From NCBI GenBank assembly GCA_009781185.1, contig WQYP01000022.1:1-36832 (forward strand): DNA of 36,832 nucleotides. The letters run 5' to 3'. Shown in pieces: positions 1 to 9,189 of the stretch. The DNA comes from Phycisphaerales bacterium. GTDB lineage: Bacteria > Planctomycetota > Phycisphaerae > WQYP01. The notes below the pieces were generated by a model. It had not been told where the DNA came from, did no database searches, and saw only the letters and a program-made list of their open reading frames with translations. A program made the translations under genes and the position numbers. How positions within the stretch are numbered: the first letter of the stretch is position 1; the number at the start of each line of letters is the position of its first letter.

Positions 1-190
1 CTCCCCCGGTCATCGGGATAAATCGTGGGTGGCCTTTTCCAATCCCCTCCGTCAAGTTGCCCCGTCTGCCCCCCCCCCCCAATTTAACATTCTTAATATT
101 CACTTTGATGCAATGGCTATGACACGGGCGTTTGGCCCATGTTTCGCCATGCGCCACGGGCTGGATACCCGTGCCACGGGAACATAACTG

Positions 191-306
191 GCTGTAGCCG
201 AAGCCTTTATATTCGGCAAATAACAAGCAGAGAGTGAGAGAGAGTCTCCTCATGACATGGGCATCCCGCCCATGTGAGGAGCTTTCTCGCACTCTCTGCT
301 TTTTTA
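191..306 (+). ncRNA. Putative structured leader type 1, copy 1 (alternative hairpins plus terminator-like stem)
   Basis: GGCTGTAGCCGAAGCCTTTATATTCGGC then GCAGAGAGTG(227-236)...CACTCTCTGC(290-299)TTTTTT; inner stem CTCCTCA..CATGGGC/GCCCATG.TGAGGAG; start codon about 20-35 nt downstream. Confidence 0.6.
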
Positions 307-321
307 TTCGGAGGATGGATC

Positions 322-1647
322 GTGGATAAAAGAATCAGCATGGCAATTTTGGCGGCGATCGCGAGTCTGGGGTTGAGCAATCTGGCTTTGGCGACCACGT
401 TTAATGACGCGCCAGGCGGCGGCGATTGGAATACTCCGGCGACATGGGGTGGTACTGATCCCTTGACAGATATCCCGACGGCCACCACCGATATCATTAA
501 TATCAGTCAATCCCTCGTGACGGCTACCGCGGGAAACGCTGCCGGCAGCTTTAGCGGCGGAGAAATTCACATCAGTAATAACGGCACGCTTCAGATTATC
601 GGGCCTGCTTGGTATACCCCGAATAATAGCGCCGCCATGGAAATTTACATGAATGGGGGAACGTTTGATATAGCTGGGAATACCACGGTGGTGGCATCCG
701 CGACCAAGTTAAAATTGGATATTGAGGGCGTGTCCGTCGTCCGGGCAGATAAGCTCCAAAATGGGAGTCTTAAGACCATGGCTCAGGGTGCCACGCTGGG
801 CTCTGGTGGTGCTAATGGCGCTCAGACTTATTCTTTGCAGTTAAGTGGGTCAGGCACCATGGTTATATTCGCCGGGAACAGCTATTTGAAATTCGGTTGT
901 GACACTTCGGGTAGTACTCCCACTGGCTCGACTTTCAATGGCATTCTGGATGTGCGTAGTGGACAACTGCAAGTAGGTGCTGCGGACTTTACGAACCAGG
1001 CCACCGTTATTCTCAATGGAGATGGAACGTCATTGCAGGTGTACTCCGGGTCTGGCCTGGTGAATAATCTTTATGGATCAGGTGGTATTGCATTCAACGG
1101 TACTGGTCGTGCTTTACGGATTGGCGACGAGTTGAATCCAGCGGGTATCGACGCTGGCAATGTCATGGATCCCACGAAGGCCGGCACAGATCCCACTCAA
1201 GTCGGCAAAATTACCTACAGTGGCAGCGGCAAAAATGACCTGATATTCCAGTCCGGCAGTCAGCTGACCATGGACGTTTTCGGCGAAAACGATGCGGACC
1301 AGATTGTGTGGACCGATACGACTGGTACTTCCGTTGTGAACTTTGACAACGCCAATCTGGTGGTCCAGATGTTTACGCCCGGCGAGGACTTCGTGGGCGA
1401 TTGGACTCTCATCACGGCCGATGTGTTCGGCGCCAACGGAAAATTCCTCAACGATGACGGTAGCAACGTGACTTTCGGAAACAACCCCGGCTGGACCTTG
1501 ACGCTCGATTACATTGGAGACCCGGGCAGCCGTCAAGTGGTGTTGCATGGCGAGTATACCGCTCCCTCTACTCCGGAACCGGCGTCGCTTGCATTGATCG
1601 GCCTGGGCGGCATGTTGCTGCTCCGCCGGCGTCGCCACGGAGCCTGA
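322..1647 (+). CDS. PEP-CTERM sorting-domain secreted protein
   Basis: ORF 274..1647; GTG 322 or ATG 340 after a GGAGG-like site gives a signal peptide (MAILAAIASLGLSNLALA). C-terminus TPEPASLALIGLGGMLLLRRRRHGA is a PEP-CTERM motif, TM segment and basic tail. Confidence 0.88.
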   Translation: MDKRISMAILAAIASLGLSNLALATTFNDAPGGGDWNTPATWGGTDPLTDIPTATTDIINISQSLVTATAGNAAGSFSGGEIHISNNGTLQIIGPAWYTPNNSAAMEIYMNGGTFDIAGNTTVVASATKLKLDIEGVSVVRADKLQNGSLKTMAQGATLGSGGANGAQTYSLQLSGSGTMVIFAGNSYLKFGCDTSGSTPTGSTFNGILDVRSGQLQVGAADFTNQATVILNGDGTSLQVYSGSGLVNNLYGSGGIAFNGTGRALRIGDELNPAGIDAGNVMDPTKAGTDPTQVGKITYSGSGKNDLIFQSGSQLTMDVFGENDADQIVWTDTTGTSVVNFDNANLVVQMFTPGEDFVGDWTLITADVFGANGKFLNDDGSNVTFGNNPGWTLTLDYIGDPGSRQVVLHGEYTAPSTPEPASLALIGLGGMLLLRRRRHGA

Positions 1648-1756
1648 TAACGCCGTTGTTTGAGGTGATACCAGCCTCTTTATGAAAAACGGAAAAGTTT
1701 TTTTATTCGATCCGTCTGTGCAATCTCGCCTGAGTCGGAGCAAAAGGAGAAATGAA

Positions 1757-3241
1757 ATGATCGGTTCCCTAAATCGTTTTCGCAAACTCTGCGGCCTGCT
1801 GAGCTTAGCGACAATCGCCACCGTCATGCAGTGCCAATCCGCTTCCGCGGACTACGTCTACTACACTCGGACGGTAACAAGTAATACTCCGTTTAGCGGT
1901 TCGTCATGGACCACGGATTCGTCATGGACATGGACCTCGGTAGATGGTGATGGCAACGCGGTTACTCCCACGGCTGCTGCGTGGGTCCAGAGCATCAACA
2001 GCGTCGCAATCATCAACAATCCCACTACCCGGACGGCAATCCAAGCTGATTCTCCGACCACCCTCGGTGGTATGAAAGTCGGTGGCGCGGGCCTCACGAT
2101 TAACTGCCCGAACAACAGTTCTCGCCTCACCACAGGGGGCGCGGCCGAGTTGTGGATTGAGCTAAGCGACAACGCTCCATTAAACATCAATTGCGGCATC
2201 TATAACACCACGGGACTGCGCCTCACAGGTTCAGGGCGCGTCTTCCTTAGCTCTCAGTACGCCCCCCCCACGACCGCCACCACAGCTTCCAATTACAAGC
2301 CCGACTTCTACAACTTCGTCGGCGATATCAGCGTGGAAAATGGAGCCACGCTCGCGGTGAACCCCGGTCAAGAAGCGTACACCTTGGGCGGTACCTACGC
2401 AAACGGTACCGACGCAGATAGTAATCCTATATATACTCCAAGATATAACGATATTGTTCTCAACAACGGAACTTATGCCTTTGGCTACGTGAATAATACC
2501 TTCGGCACCGATAACAGCACCAAGACCTCGACATTGCCCGACAATTTCCGCCTGGGAACCAATGGCGGCACCCTTGCGGTCGTCGGAACCAATAAAACCC
2601 TCACCATCTCCGGCGTGATCAAAGACGACGACCCCGGTGCTGGCAACCTTTACGTCAACAGCAACGGCGCCGGCAATGCTCTCATCCTGACCGGAGAAAA
2701 CACCTACACCGGCGACACCGTGATCCAGTCGGGCACTCTACAACTCGCAGGCGACGGCTCCATCGCCTCTTCGTCGCATATCATCGTCGGCTCTTCGGCG
2801 ACGCTGGATGTCAGCGGTCTTAATGGCGACTTCCAGGTAGCCGCCGGCCAGACCCTCAGCGGCGATGGCAAAATCATCGGTGATGTGACTTTGGACGTCG
2901 GAAGCATCCTTGATTTGGATGCCGGGCTGGTTATTACCGGGAACCTGGATCTGCCCTCCATGCTCTCGCTGATCGGCAATGGTCCGCTTGTCGAAGGTGA
3001 ATCTCCCATTTTGACCTCCATCTCCTACGGCTCGCTTTCCGTCGATGGAGTCCCCGTCGACTTGAACAACGACGGACAAGTGTTGGGCAACGTGAGCCTG
3101 CCGGGTTTCACGGGCGACTTTTTCACCCAAAACGGCGGTCTCTACATGAACATCACCGCGGTACCTGCCGTGCCGGAACCGGCGAGCTTGATGTTGCTGG
3201 GCTTGGGCGCGGCAAGTCTGCTGGCGAGGCGGCGGCGGTAA
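1757..3241 (+). CDS. PEP-CTERM protein with autotransporter-associated beta-strand (PATR-like) repeat
   Basis: ORF 1682..3241; start ATG 1757 after AAAAGGAGAA. Contains ENTYTGDTVIQSGTLQLAGDGSIASS and C-terminal VPEPASLMLLGLGAASLLARRRR. Paralogous to 3441..4859. Confidence 0.9.
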   Translation: MIGSLNRFRKLCGLLSLATIATVMQCQSASADYVYYTRTVTSNTPFSGSSWTTDSSWTWTSVDGDGNAVTPTAAAWVQSINSVAIINNPTTRTAIQADSPTTLGGMKVGGAGLTINCPNNSSRLTTGGAAELWIELSDNAPLNINCGIYNTTGLRLTGSGRVFLSSQYAPPTTATTASNYKPDFYNFVGDISVENGATLAVNPGQEAYTLGGTYANGTDADSNPIYTPRYNDIVLNNGTYAFGYVNNTFGTDNSTKTSTLPDNFRLGTNGGTLAVVGTNKTLTISGVIKDDDPGAGNLYVNSNGAGNALILTGENTYTGDTVIQSGTLQLAGDGSIASSSHIIVGSSATLDVSGLNGDFQVAAGQTLSGDGKIIGDVTLDVGSILDLDAGLVITGNLDLPSMLSLIGNGPLVEGESPILTSISYGSLSVDGVPVDLNNDGQVLGNVSLPGFTGDFFTQNGGLYMNITAVPAVPEPASLMLLGLGAASLLARRRR

Positions 3242-3270
3242 CATCAACAATCGGGAGTCGCAACACAAAG

Positions 3271-3388
3271 CGGCTTTGGCCGAAGCCTTTTCAATTCGGC
3301 TGGTAACAAGCAGAGAGTGAGAGAGAGCCCTTGTGGGACGGCGTTTTCCGCCGTCGGTGAAGGGTTGCCTCGAACTCTCTGCTTTTTT
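3271..3388 (+). ncRNA. Putative structured leader type 1, copy 2
   Basis: GGCTTTGGCCGAAGCCTTTTCAATTCGGCTGGTAACAAGCAGAGAGTGAGAGAGAG ... ACTCTCTGCTTTTTT; outer stem conserved, inner stem sequence different but paired (CCCTT..GACGGCG/CGCCGTC..AAGGG). Confidence 0.6.
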
Positions 3389-3440
3389 GTTTGATCCGGC
3401 TGGGCGAGCCCGCCTGAGCCGGAACAAAAGGAGAAATGAC

Positions 3441-4859
3441 ATGATCGGTTCCCAACGTCGTTTTCGCAAATTTTGTGGTCTGCTGAGCGTGGCGGCGATT
3501 GCCGCGATAATGCAGGGGCGGACCGCATCAGCGGATTATGTCTATTACACATGGACGGGGCCCGCTTCTGCCACCGATTGGACCACGGCCAATTGGAGCA
3601 TGAATGGCGTTCCGGATTCTTCGTGGACCCAGAGCTCTGATAGCGTCGCAGTGTTCAACAGCAACAGTATCCTCAAACCCGATCTTACCATCGTCGGCGG
3701 CATTCAGATCAACAATGGCGCAACTCTCACCATTAATAATCCGGGCACTCGTTTCATCGCCACGTCCACGTCGACCGACGTGGCAACCCAAACGGAATTG
3801 TGGGTGGATCTGAGCACTGGCTCCACGTGCAACGTCACCTGCAGCATCAAAAACATTACCGGGCTGCGCATCACAGGTGAAGGGACCGTCCTCCTTGATC
3901 CCTACTACAGCAACACCGGAAACTACACACAATTACCCAGCAATAATTTTTTCGTTGGCGATATCACCGTGGAAAATAAAGCCACGCTTTCGGTGGTTCC
4001 CGGTCAAGAAGCCAAGTCCTTTGGCGGTACGGATGCAAGTGGCACTGTCATTTACAATGATGTTGTTCTCAACGATGGGACGTTTGCTTTTAATAGAAAC
4101 AACGCCGATGCCGGCGGTTCCTTCTACACCCAAACACTGCTCAGCAACTTCCGCCTGGGCGCCCTCGGCGGCACACTCTCTGTCGTCGGAACCGGTAAAA
4201 CCCTCATCATCTCCGGCGTAATCGAAAATGATGGCGGTGCTGTTGGCAACCTTACCATCAACGGCGGTGGCATCGGCAGTGCCGTCGTCCTGACCAACGA
4301 AAACACCTACACCGGCGACACCGTAATCCAGGCGGGCACCCTCAAGCTCGTAGGCGATGGCTCTATCGCGTCTTCGGAGAATATCATCGTCGGCACTGGT
4401 GCAACGCTGGATGTCACCGTGGATGCCACCACCGGACTTTATGATGTCTTCCAAGTAGCCGCCGGACAGACTCTCAGCGGTGACGGCACAATTCTCGGTG
4501 ATGTAACCTTGGTCACCGGAGGCATCCTCGACGTCGATTCTGGCCTCACGATCACCGGAAATTTGGACCTGCCCTCCATGCTCACGCTGACCGGCAGCGG
4601 CCCATTTAACGAAGGTGAATCTCTCATTTTGACCTCAATCTCCTACGGTTCGCTTTCCGTCGATGGTCGCCTCGTCGACTTGAACGACGAAGGGCAAATG
4701 CTCGGTAGCATTAGCCTGCCGGGTTTCACGGGCGATTTCTACGTCAAAAACGGCGGTATCTACATGGACATCAAGGAAACCACCGCCGTGCCGGAACCGG
4801 CGAGTTTGATGCTGCTGGGACTGGGTGCGGCGGGTCTGCTTGTGAGGCGGCGGCGGTAA
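3441..4859 (+). CDS. PEP-CTERM protein with PATR-like repeat, tandem paralogue of 1757..3241
   Basis: ORF 3333..4859; ATG 3441 after AAAAGGAGAA. Near-identical architecture to the previous gene (MIGSxxRFRKxCGLLS; ENTYTGDTVIQAGTLKLVGDGSIASS; VPEPASLMLLGLGAAGLLVRRRR). Confidence 0.9.
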   Translation: MIGSQRRFRKFCGLLSVAAIAAIMQGRTASADYVYYTWTGPASATDWTTANWSMNGVPDSSWTQSSDSVAVFNSNSILKPDLTIVGGIQINNGATLTINNPGTRFIATSTSTDVATQTELWVDLSTGSTCNVTCSIKNITGLRITGEGTVLLDPYYSNTGNYTQLPSNNFFVGDITVENKATLSVVPGQEAKSFGGTDASGTVIYNDVVLNDGTFAFNRNNADAGGSFYTQTLLSNFRLGALGGTLSVVGTGKTLIISGVIENDGGAVGNLTINGGGIGSAVVLTNENTYTGDTVIQAGTLKLVGDGSIASSENIIVGTGATLDVTVDATTGLYDVFQVAAGQTLSGDGTILGDVTLVTGGILDVDSGLTITGNLDLPSMLTLTGSGPFNEGESLILTSISYGSLSVDGRLVDLNDEGQMLGSISLPGFTGDFYVKNGGIYMDIKETTAVPEPASLMLLGLGAAGLLVRRRR

Positions 4860-4915
4860 TATCCAAAGGTGTCTGCCTGGGTTGGTCTGTGGCTCATTCC
4901 CGTCGTTCGTCCGAT

Positions 4916-5596
4916 TTAGACTTGTCGCACCAGAAACTTGGCTGCGGCTGAGGTGCTCAGCGTGATGGGAGAGGCCGAATTGCCGGCAAGGTCGATGGTG
5001 ACGGCGTCGGCCTGTTCGTCGCGGCGGCGGACCATCAGACGAGCGCCGGGAACCAGTTTGCATTGGCGGACGAACTGTAAAAATCGCGGCTCCTGATCCA
5101 CAATACGCGTGATCTCCACCGATCGGTTGAGTTTGCAGGTGACGAAGGTTTCCACGGATTCGGGCGGGACGTGGCCGCCGACGGTGGGGATCGGGTCGCC
5201 GTGCGGATCGGTCGCGGGATGGTCCAGCAGGGCGTCGATTCTCGCCAGAAGTTTCTCGGAGATGACGTGCTCGAGTTCCTCTGCTTCGTCGTGGACTTCC
5301 GACCAGTCCAATCCGACGATTTTCACTAAGAACAGTTCGATGAGCCGATGGCGGCGGAGAACGTGCAGGGCAAGTTTGCTGCCTGCGGAGGAGAGTTGTA
5401 CGCCCGTTCGCGGGGAGTAGTCGACGAGTCCTGAATCGGCGAGCGCCTTGACCATGGCCGTCGCGGTGCCGGGAACGACATTCATCAGCGTCGCCAACCG
5501 GCCCATTGGAATGGGAAGCTCCTGAGCCGATTGCTCGGCAAGGTAAAGCTGCTTGAGATAATTTTCGATCGTGCGGCTGGGCATAGTCAAACTCAT
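4916..5596 (-). CDS. DtxR/MntR-family metal-dependent transcriptional regulator
   Basis: TIENYLKQLYLAEQ...MGRLATLMNVVPGTATAMVKALADSGLVDYSPRTGVQLSSAGSKLALHVLRRHRLIELFLVKIVGLDWSEVHDEAEELEHVIS is typical DtxR-family HTH and dimerisation sequence. Divergent from an Nramp gene. ATG 5596 preferred over 5647, which would overlap the operator. Confidence 0.9.
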   Translation of the reverse strand: MSLTMPSRTIENYLKQLYLAEQSAQELPIPMGRLATLMNVVPGTATAMVKALADSGLVDYSPRTGVQLSSAGSKLALHVLRRHRLIELFLVKIVGLDWSEVHDEAEELEHVISEKLLARIDALLDHPATDPHGDPIPTVGGHVPPESVETFVTCKLNRSVEITRIVDQEPRFLQFVRQCKLVPGARLMVRRRDEQADAVTIDLAGNSASPITLSTSAAAKFLVRQV

Positions 5597-5639
5597 ACAA
5601 CGCTTGACTGGGAATGTCCAGATTACCATACTATTTTGA

Positions 5640-5662
5640 TTCATCAAAATTGTTTTGATGAA
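5640..5662. promoter_or_regulatory. Probable MntR/DtxR-family operator
   Basis: Perfect inverted repeat TTCATCAAAA-TTG-TTTTGATGAA between divergent regulator and transporter; overlaps a second inverted repeat TTTTGAT-TC-ATCAAAA at 5634..5649. Confidence 0.7.
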
Positions 5663-5687
5663 CGGGCAAAATAAAAGGAAACATTGG

Positions 5688-7079
5688 ATGAAACCTCAGC
5701 CATCCAAGACGCCGGCGAACATGGCTGAGCGAGAGGGATTAAGCGAGCACGGCGAATCGTTGCCGGAGGTGCGGGGGACCATTGCGGTGCCGGAGCACGG
5801 GGGGTTTTGGCGGAACTGGCGGGCGTTCACAGGGCCAGCACTCCTGGTCAGCGTCGGATACATGGACCCGGGAAACTGGTCCACAAGCCTGACGGCCGGT
5901 GCGGAATTTCGCTACCTGCTCCTGTGGGTGGTGGCCCTCTCAAGCGGGATGGCAATCATCCTGCAAATTTGCGCAGCGAAGCTCGGCGTGGTGACTGGCA
6001 AAGACCTGGCACGGGCATCACGCGATTTTACGCCACGCTGGACGCGTTGGCCGAACTGGCTGGGCGCGGAGCTGGCGATTGGCGCCTGCGACCTGGCAGA
6101 GGTCCTCGGCAGCGCGGTGGCCATTCACCTGCTGTTCCCGAAAGTCTCGATTCTGCTGGGCGTTCTCATCACCGCCTTTGATGTCATGCTCCTGATGGGC
6201 CTGCAACAACTGGGCTTCCGCAAGATCGAGTCGTTCATCATGATACTGGTGGCGACGATCGCGGGCTGCTATTTCTGGGAGCTCTTCGTGATCGGCAGCG
6301 CGTATCATGAGTTCCCGGCGATGGGCGCCGCGCTCGTGCGACCGAGTTTTGGCGGCAGTTCCCGTGCCCTCTTCATCGCCATCGGAATCATCGGCGCCAC
6401 CGTCATGCCGCACAATTTGTACCTGCACAGCGCCATCGTCCAGACCCGAAAGTATCAGCGTGACGAAAGCTCGATTCGGCGGGCGATCCGCTTCAATGCG
6501 ATCGACTCGGTGGTCGCCTTATCGCTGGCATTTCTGGTGAACGCGTCGATCCTGGTCCTAGCGGCGACGACGTTTTATGGCAAGGAAAATTTGACCCTGC
6601 CGAATGGCCACCCGATCGGCGATGACTGGATTCAGGGGGCATATCACACCCTCACGCCTCTGCTTGGCCTGGCCGCCGCGAGTATCTTGTTCGCCATCGC
6701 CCTCCTGGCCAGCGGCCAATCGAGCACCGTCACCGGTACCTTGGCCGGCCAAGTCGTGATGGAAGGGTTCATGTCCTGGAAGATGCGGCCCTGGCTGCGG
6801 CGGCTGGTCACGCGGCTCCTGGCGATCGTGCCGGCCGTTATCGTCATCGGCGTCTACGGCGACGATAAGGTCACCGATCTGCTCAACGTCAGCCAGGTGA
6901 TCCTCGGCATTCAACTGCCCTTCGCCATGATTCCGCTGATGTATTTCACCAGTCGCAACAAATATATGGGACGTTATGTCAATAAGTGGTTCCTGCAGAT
7001 GACCGGATGGGCCTGCGTCATTGTCATCACGGCGTTGGACCTGTATCTGCTGGGAAGAACCATGTTCGGAATGGAGTAA
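5688..7079 (+). CDS. mntH: Nramp-family divalent metal (Mn2+/Fe2+) transporter
   Basis: ORF 5655..7079; GPALLVSVGYMDPGNWSTSLTAGAEFRYLLLWVV and GATVMPHNLYLHSAIVQTRKY are Nramp signatures. ATG 5688 follows AAAAGGAA. Confidence 0.92.
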   Translation: MKPQPSKTPANMAEREGLSEHGESLPEVRGTIAVPEHGGFWRNWRAFTGPALLVSVGYMDPGNWSTSLTAGAEFRYLLLWVVALSSGMAIILQICAAKLGVVTGKDLARASRDFTPRWTRWPNWLGAELAIGACDLAEVLGSAVAIHLLFPKVSILLGVLITAFDVMLLMGLQQLGFRKIESFIMILVATIAGCYFWELFVIGSAYHEFPAMGAALVRPSFGGSSRALFIAIGIIGATVMPHNLYLHSAIVQTRKYQRDESSIRRAIRFNAIDSVVALSLAFLVNASILVLAATTFYGKENLTLPNGHPIGDDWIQGAYHTLTPLLGLAAASILFAIALLASGQSSTVTGTLAGQVVMEGFMSWKMRPWLRRLVTRLLAIVPAVIVIGVYGDDKVTDLLNVSQVILGIQLPFAMIPLMYFTSRNKYMGRYVNKWFLQMTGWACVIVITALDLYLLGRTMFGME

Positions 7080-7133
7080 AATGGTAAAATAGTGAATGAT
7101 GAATAGTGAATAGTGAAGTGATGACGGTGCGGT

Positions 7134-7550
7134 ATGTATGAGACGATTTTGGTGACGTTGGACGCGACGGTGACGGATCGGGCGATCATTTCGCACATTA
7201 AACAATTGGCGAAATTATGCGGGAGCAAGGTGGTTCTGCTGCACGTGGCCGACGGGTGGGCGGCGAGGCAGTTCGGGCCCAACGCCGTCAGCGATGAAGT
7301 CACCGAAGATCGCGCGTACCTGGCGAATGTGAAGAAAGAATTTGAGGACGTGGGCGTGGCGGTGCAGACGGAGCTGGCCTACGGGGAGCCGCGGAAGGAA
7401 ATCCTCAAATGGGTCGCCGCACGCGGATGCTCTCTGATCGCCATGAGTACGCACGGCCATCGCTTCCTGGGAGACCTCTTCCTGGGCGCCACCGCAACCC
7501 ACGTGCAGCATCGCGTGGAAGTCCCCGTGCTGCTGATCAAGGCGAGATAG
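7134..7550 (+). CDS. Universal stress protein (UspA family)
   Basis: MYETILVTLDATVTDRAIISHIKQLAKLCGSKVVLLHVADG ... LIAMSTHGHRFLGDLFLGATATHVQHRVEVPVLLIKAR; G-2x-G-9x-G(S/T)-like C-terminus. Confidence 0.92.
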   Translation: MYETILVTLDATVTDRAIISHIKQLAKLCGSKVVLLHVADGWAARQFGPNAVSDEVTEDRAYLANVKKEFEDVGVAVQTELAYGEPRKEILKWVAARGCSLIAMSTHGHRFLGDLFLGATATHVQHRVEVPVLLIKAR

Positions 7551-7560
7551 TTCGTCGTTA

Positions 7561-7676
7561 TTAGTGAGTAGTTATTAGTCATTAGTTATGAGGGTGGGAA
7601 ACTGGCTTCTGTGCCACCTGATCACGACTAACTGCTAACTACTAACTAATAACTAATGACTACTGACTCATAATTA
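7561..7676. repeat. Micro-iterated (TTAGT/ACTAA) imperfect palindrome
   Basis: attagtgagtagttattagtcattagttatgag ... actaactgctaactactaactaataactaatgactactgactcataatt; TAGTCATTAGTTA/TAACTAATGACTA perfectly complementary. Confidence 0.75.
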
Positions 7677-7892
7677 AAATGAATTTGGGGTAACTGGTTA
7701 AACCAGATAAGCTTGTATACGTTATCTACCCCTATGGGTTATCGGAGATGCTTGCGCTTATATATGACGTAACATGCTGCTATAAAGTGAGTTGCGAGCA
7801 AAAAATTATCTAAAAATCGCCCATAACCTGATTCATTTTTCATCAAATATTTTTTGCTTTATGGACAGCCAATGGTACCTTTAATCTCATCT

Positions 7893-8204
7893 GGAGAGCG
7901 GTAGGGTGCCAGAGAAAACAGGCTCATCCATACCGTTCTCCGCAGGTAATCTGGCTTTGGCATGACTCCAGCGGGCTCGGCCTTGTGTGTGGAGTTTGGC
8001 TGAACGTGAGGGCGAGAGAAATTCACCCCCCCCCTTTCCCTTCTCTTTCCCTCACCTCATCCAACGATTGGAAGCCACGATTTCCGACGTCCTGTACCGC
8101 ACACGCAGGTTCCTGCTGATGGTCATGCTACCCGCAGGGATCCGCTCGGCGCACGAGTGTTTCGTGAGTTGGCGTGCGTGTGTTTGCTAGGAGTGAGCGA
8201 GACC
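7893..8204 (+). ncRNA. Putative structured leader type 2, copy 1
   Basis: GGAGAGCGGTA/TACCGTTCTCC, CTGG(7951-7954)/CCAG(7968-7971), CACACGC/GCGTGTG(8176-8182) stems, ending at the start codon of the PEP-CTERM gene 8205. Confidence 0.5.
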
Positions 8205-9080
8205 ATGAATCGTTTTGCTTTGTTATCCGCCGCGACCGTCGCCGCTTTACTGGGAACCTCCGTGGCTCATGCCGACCTCCTGGTCGGTTCCGCCGGCGAC
8301 GGCTGGCAGGCCTTCCCGACCACTCTGAATAACTACACGGTCGTCAAGGGGATTCCTGTGGGCGATCCGAATCGGCCCTTCTGGGACAACCCCTCCAGCG
8401 ACGTGCCGACAGCCAGCAAGGGCGGACCCTTGAACATCGGCAACTACCTCGTGACCCCATCGAACCAACGCTTCATCACCACTCGTGTCAACGTCCCTGG
8501 CGCCGGCCTGGTAGCCCCACAATGGTGGGGCTCCACCGGATCATCCAGCAACTCCAACAATTTGGATTTTGACCCCAATACATACTTCACCCGAGGCGAC
8601 AGCGTGGGCGCGATTACTGCCCAGATGCTTCTGCAATCCGCCGGCGGCGCCAACAAAACCATCGTCGGATGGTACGACATCGACAATCCTTCCGACATGC
8701 ACGTCATCTGGAACGGAAAGAATATCAACAACGACGAAGTCACCTTCACGCCCACGGAGAACTGGGGCTTCTATCTCAAAAATTCCAGTGGTCAAATCTT
8801 CTACATGGATTCGTCGCTGAACACGGTCGATCAGGGCGATCAGCATTTCGCCATCTTCCAGGAACCAGGCGGCACGCTGGGCGCTGAGATCTACTATGTC
8901 GGCATCGAAGATACAGCGTACGGCACGCCTGTGCCGGAAGGCAACGGCGACTTCAACGACTTTGTCTTGAAGTTCTGGTCCTCGACCGCGGGCCGCCATA
9001 TTCCCCCAACGCCCGAACCGGCCTCTTTGATGTTCCTTGGCACTGGTGCTCTCGGGCTACTGGTTCGCCGCAAGAAATAA
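8205..9080 (+). CDS. PEP-CTERM secreted protein with C-terminal GDFNDFVLKFW (DUF4114-like) motif
   Basis: ORF 8157..9080; ATG 8205; signal peptide MNRFALLSAATVAALLGTSVAHA; TPEPASLMFLGTGALGLLVRRKK C-terminus. Confidence 0.88.
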   Translation: MNRFALLSAATVAALLGTSVAHADLLVGSAGDGWQAFPTTLNNYTVVKGIPVGDPNRPFWDNPSSDVPTASKGGPLNIGNYLVTPSNQRFITTRVNVPGAGLVAPQWWGSTGSSSNSNNLDFDPNTYFTRGDSVGAITAQMLLQSAGGANKTIVGWYDIDNPSDMHVIWNGKNINNDEVTFTPTENWGFYLKNSSGQIFYMDSSLNTVDQGDQHFAIFQEPGGTLGAEIYYVGIEDTAYGTPVPEGNGDFNDFVLKFWSSTAGRHIPPTPEPASLMFLGTGALGLLVRRKK

Positions 9081-9134
9081 AATTCTTCGTCATTCGTAAA
9101 TTTGGAGGCATCCTCAATTTTTCAAATTATGTGT

Positions 9135-9163
9135 TTGCATTACGGATGAGCGATGTGTATTAT
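9135..9163 (+). promoter_or_regulatory. Possible sigma70-type promoter for leader type 2 copy 2
   Basis: TTGCAT - 17 nt - TATTAT. Confidence 0.3.
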
Positions 9164-9189
9164 CGCTTATGCTTAAAGAAGAGTAGAAG

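Noticed and set aside
7987-8190. 67-aa ORF upstream of the PEP-CTERM gene
   Set aside because: Falls in the structured leader and poly-C tract; no RBS or family support.
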